Shown: piece after piece, positions 22,396 to 24,337 of the stretch
How the letters are laid out: each line of letters starts with the position of its first letter
Position numbering within the stretch: position 1 is the first letter of the stretch
Virus record (IMG/VR): IMGVR_UViG_3300025632_000074
Coordinates: 1 to 24,337 of that record
Length of the DNA stretch: 24,337 nt
Strand: one strand, 5' to 3'
From: a virus
The notes under the pieces: generated by a model
Seen by the model: the letters and a program-made list of their open reading frames with translations, nothing else
What the model was told of the DNA's origin: nothing
The model's database searches: none
Position numbers and translations under genes: made by a program

Positions 22396-23058
22396 CTAAT
22401 CCTTTGCGTATAAATTATCAAATGTAACACTAGGGTCCATGTAGCTATCATTAATCTCTGCGCTGTGTGTATGTTGACTAGGCACAAAGTCCGGTGGACC
22501 TTCTCCTGTAACCCACAAAGCAGGGTTAGTGACCCGTACCCTGTTATTAGGGAGAGCAACTATGTTACCTGTAAACTCTCCTGCATCTATTAGTTCCAGC
22601 ACATGAGATTGTTTGTGTTGTGCTGGATCGTCTGAAATGTGACTGTCGGTATAGTCCACAGTGAACATGTACCGACCTGTATAAAACTCTCCACCTATCT
22701 TACACATCCAAGGGCTAGAGGATACCCGGTCCATACTAAAGACTGCATGGTTTCTGGAGGAGCAATCCCAAGGTTGGGCAAAGTGAGTGGGCATCTTCTG
22801 AGGCCACTCTTCAAGAATAGTATCACCGATTAATGCTGTGATGGGCATTCTGGCCCACATAGCCCCGCCGTGAATGTTTTCTTCTTCTTCTTCTTCACAG
22901 CCAGTAAACACTACGTTAAAGCTAAGACATCTATCCGGTATTGTATTTACGGCTATGGCTAACGCATGTAGGTACTCACCTTCGTATTCTACATGGTTAT
23001 GTGTAAATTTACGCACCCAGCATTTAAAATGCGGGATGTTAGACGCTAAATAAGGCAT
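22396..23058 (-). CDS. Conserved-looking hypothetical protein (220 aa)
   Basis: A soluble 220-residue protein that resembles a hypothetical family I associate with marine phages, with phrases such as FAQPWDCSSRNHAVFSMDRVS, GEFYTGRYMFTVDYTD, DDPAQHKQSHVLELIDAG and IVALPNNRVRVTNPALW. It has several aromatic and His residues, and a Glu run (six GAA codons, 22879-22896) after a cysteine in FTGCEEEEEE. It ends in DPSVTFDNLYAKD. No signal peptide or membrane segment is seen. It lies among the small basic genes upstream of TerS, unlike them in size and composition. A role in head assembly or DNA packaging is possible from position only. Confidence 0.75.
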   Translation of the reverse strand: MPYLASNIPHFKCWVRKFTHNHVEYEGEYLHALAIAVNTIPDRCLSFNVVFTGCEEEEEENIHGGAMWARMPITALIGDTILEEWPQKMPTHFAQPWDCSSRNHAVFSMDRVSSSPWMCKIGGEFYTGRYMFTVDYTDSHISDDPAQHKQSHVLELIDAGEFTGNIVALPNNRVRVTNPALWVTGEGPPDFVPSQHTHSAEINDSYMDPSVTFDNLYAKD

Positions 23059-23091
23059 TATACTCTACTACTCTACTAAGGGGGGGTTAGG

Positions 23092-23493
23092 CTAGCACTT
23101 CCATCTTTTTCTAGCCTGACGCAGCCGGGAGTTAGGGTCTTTAGCCGCTTCTGGAAACTTCTTCATTTGTCCCGCAGAACGCGCACAATAAGACTTACGC
23201 CTCTTCGCTGCTTTACTTCCCTTTTTAACATCGCCAGTAACCGCACCCTTTAGCTTAGAGCCGGGGTTAGCCGCACGATAGGCCTTAATACCCTTCTCGG
23301 TCATTCCAGCGCCCTGTTTAGTAGGTCGCTTCATTCCTTTGCCTTTGGGCATTACATCCGGTTTACGAACTCCACCGCCCTTTGCATACTCCTTACGGCT
23401 AATCGCTGCCACCTTTTCAGATTGCCGCTTGTGCATCTGGGAGGCTTTGTTTAGCTCTTTGGAGATTTGCTGGAGTTGTTCTTTGGCTGGCAC
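23092..23493 (-). CDS. Small basic conserved protein, GTG start
   Basis: A 133-residue, Lys/Arg-rich protein. The start is GTG (23493-23491), one base after the previous stop, because no ATG lies near. After a helical head (QLQQISKELNKASQMHK) it has EYAKGGGVRKPDV, one of the Gly-Gly motifs. The C-terminal part MTEKGIKAYRAANPGSKLKGAVTG, KKGSKAAKRRKSYCARSAGQM and DPNSRLRQARKRWKC matches a pattern I know from small phage proteins (probably Pfam DUF6321; to be checked). The CAR and the terminal WKC cysteines could bind metal. It is probably a nucleic-acid-binding or structural protein, function unknown. Confidence 0.78.
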   Translation of the reverse strand: MPAKEQLQQISKELNKASQMHKRQSEKVAAISRKEYAKGGGVRKPDVMPKGKGMKRPTKQGAGMTEKGIKAYRAANPGSKLKGAVTGDVKKGSKAAKRRKSYCARSAGQMKKFPEAAKDPNSRLRQARKRWKC

Positions 23494-23494
23494 T

Positions 23495-23794
23495 TTATTC
23501 TACTGCTTCGGGTTTTTTGGCGGGAGCGGTTTTGGTGCGAGACACTGAATACTGTTTCATCTCACGCTGCCTTCTCTCACGGGGGCTTTCTCTTTTTGGC
23601 CCTTTGTATTCCGTAGCACCCGCCCCCGGCTGTAGACCCACTGTGTTGCGAATCTGCCCCATTTCAGATTGAAACTTTCTTTCCGCTGCTAAGTCTTTTC
23701 TAAATTTTTTTATTCCTGCGCTAGGCTTGGGTTGTTCAGGTTTGTTTGCTCTTTGCCTGTTATATTCAGCTATAGACATTCTTTTATTAGCCAT
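23495..23794 (-). CDS. Small basic hypothetical protein
   Basis: A 99-residue, charged protein with a polar start (MANKRMSIAEYNRQR), helical segments (GIKKFRKDLAAERKFQSEMGQI), an Arg/Glu patch (RESPRERRQREMKQY) and a Lys/Pro-rich tail (TKTAPAKKPEAVE). It has no cysteines or hydrophobic segment. The ATG (23794) follows an AAGGA ribosome site 8 bases upstream. It lies 15 bases after the upstream gene and one base before the next. It is likely partly disordered. I do not recognise it. Confidence 0.68.
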   Translation of the reverse strand: MANKRMSIAEYNRQRANKPEQPKPSAGIKKFRKDLAAERKFQSEMGQIRNTVGLQPGAGATEYKGPKRESPRERRQREMKQYSVSRTKTAPAKKPEAVE

Positions 23795-23809
23795 CCGGTT
23801 ATTCCTTCA

Positions 23810-24187
23810 TTACTTCATCCGGGGTTTGCGGATAGGTCCACCCATGTTGCGGTTCATGGCATAGATTTTACCGCCACGGGCTTTCTTTTGCATTTTTTGC
23901 ATCTCTCCCTCCTGTGATAAAGGAGTTTTTGCTTCGGGTAAACCCAGTGCATCTTCAACGAAATTTAATTCGTCTAGCAAACTATCTTTAGCTCTCAGAA
24001 CAGCTTTAGTATCACCTGAAGGCGGATTAACTAGATTACCATCTTTTTTAATAATTTTGTTTAATTTTGTAATTTCATTAAGAAGAAGACTTTTCTTAGC
24101 CGTATAGGAATCCTTTTTAGATTTAAAATCTTTTGCAGAAAGCTTGTCGTTTGCTTTATTAAAGCTGTCTAAAAATGTATTAGCCAT
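23810..24187 (-). CDS. Small helical protein with C-terminal Gly-Gly motif
   Basis: A 125-residue protein. The first 80 residues are helical and charged (FLDSFNKANDKLSAKDFKSKK, LLLNEITKLNKIIKKDG, VLRAKDSLLDELNFVEDALG). The end is KKARGGKIY...MGGPIRKPRMK, with the Gly-Gly motif twice and an RKPRMK C-terminus almost the same as that of the 211-residue protein next to TerL. The ATG overlaps the upstream TAA by one base and has a GGAG ribosome site about 8 bases ahead. It is possibly a coiled-coil adaptor with a short binding tail. The family is unknown. Confidence 0.72.
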   Translation of the reverse strand: MANTFLDSFNKANDKLSAKDFKSKKDSYTAKKSLLLNEITKLNKIIKKDGNLVNPPSGDTKAVLRAKDSLLDELNFVEDALGLPEAKTPLSQEGEMQKMQKKARGGKIYAMNRNMGGPIRKPRMK

Positions 24188-24337
24188 TATTCCATCTCCA
24201 CTGTTGGTTCCGCCCAGCCACTCGTTGCAAAACCAGTGGTTCTTTTATACTGTTTCTTACAGCAGCAGTCTCCACAGTCACATTGGGGGCAAGGGGCTGA
24301 CTCATGCTCAGAAGTAGATGTAGCTTCTGCACAGTGA
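24187..24337 (-). CDS. C-terminal end of a cysteine-rich protein (start outside window)
   Basis: An open frame enters from the right edge and ends at a TAA (24189-24187) that shares one base with the next ATG. The 50 visible residues contain CPQCDCGDCCCKKQYKR, six cysteines within 11 residues, followed by TTGFATSGWAEPTVEME. This suggests metal binding or a redox-active tail. The spacing of the stop with the downstream gene agrees with the operon style of the window. There is no start, so neither length nor family can be given. Confidence 0.62.
   Translation of the reverse strand, partial: HCAEATSTSEHESAPCPQCDCGDCCCKKQYKRTTGFATSGWAEPTVEME

Noticed and set aside
22043-22427. Two long plus-strand frames (118 and 122 codons) rich in Pro, His and Leu
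   Set aside because: Both mirror the MAKGG repeats on the other strand; repeats make long chance frames.

Overview
The window is a continuous late (packaging, head and tail) module of a tailed phage, probably a marine podovirus-like member of Caudoviricetes. Every gene I can support lies on the minus strand, so transcription runs from the right edge (24337) to the left edge (1). Gaps are tiny, many junctions overlap by one base (TAATG) or four (ATGA/TTGA), and there are no tRNAs, rRNAs, insertion sequences or CRISPR. The large terminase, portal, scaffold, major capsid protein and a pair of tail tubular-like proteins are recognisable. No sheath or conventional tape-measure gene is seen, which fits a short-tailed virion. 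No RNA polymerase or replication gene is in the window. The host cannot be read from this sequence.

Right part (24337 to about 20300): the cysteine-rich end of a gene cut by the window edge, then a run of small, mostly very basic proteins of unknown function, a 220-residue conserved-looking protein, the small terminase and another small basic protein. Several of these unrelated small proteins share a short motif of the form [YFMK]-[AS]-[KR]-G-G-x, often followed by [VI]-[KR]-K, and two end in nearly the same residues (RKPRMK and RKPRLK). Two adjacent genes look like the halves of one small basic domain separated by an ATGA junction.

Middle part (about 20300 to 9400): large terminase with a lysine-rich N-terminal extension, an unknown 508-residue protein, a 72-residue protein, the portal, a small coiled-coil gene overprinted on the portal's low-complexity tail, a 971-residue probable internal or ejection protein, a complete fatty-acid desaturase, and a 518-residue protein with a phage tail lysozyme-like domain. 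The desaturase is the clearest auxiliary metabolic gene and is locked between virion genes by an overlap and a 2-base gap.

Left part (9400 to 1): an intergenic segment with a 14-bp palindrome and a very strong ribosome binding site, scaffold, major capsid protein, a likely decoration protein, a hairpin placed like T7's terminator behind the capsid gene, a 2-oxoglutarate/Fe(II) oxygenase, a small Sec-exported protein, a beta-rich virion protein, the tail tubular A-like protein with two extra inserted domains, the tail tubular B-like protein, a long fibre and the start of a second fibre with a LamG-like domain.

The likely sequence of events is that TerS/TerL package DNA through the portal into a scaffolded capsid. 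The 971- and 518-residue proteins would be carried inside for ejection and wall penetration, the tubular proteins form the tail, and the two fibres recognise the host. The desaturase, the oxygenase and the exported protein would act on the host envelope or on virion proteins late in infection; this last step is inference.
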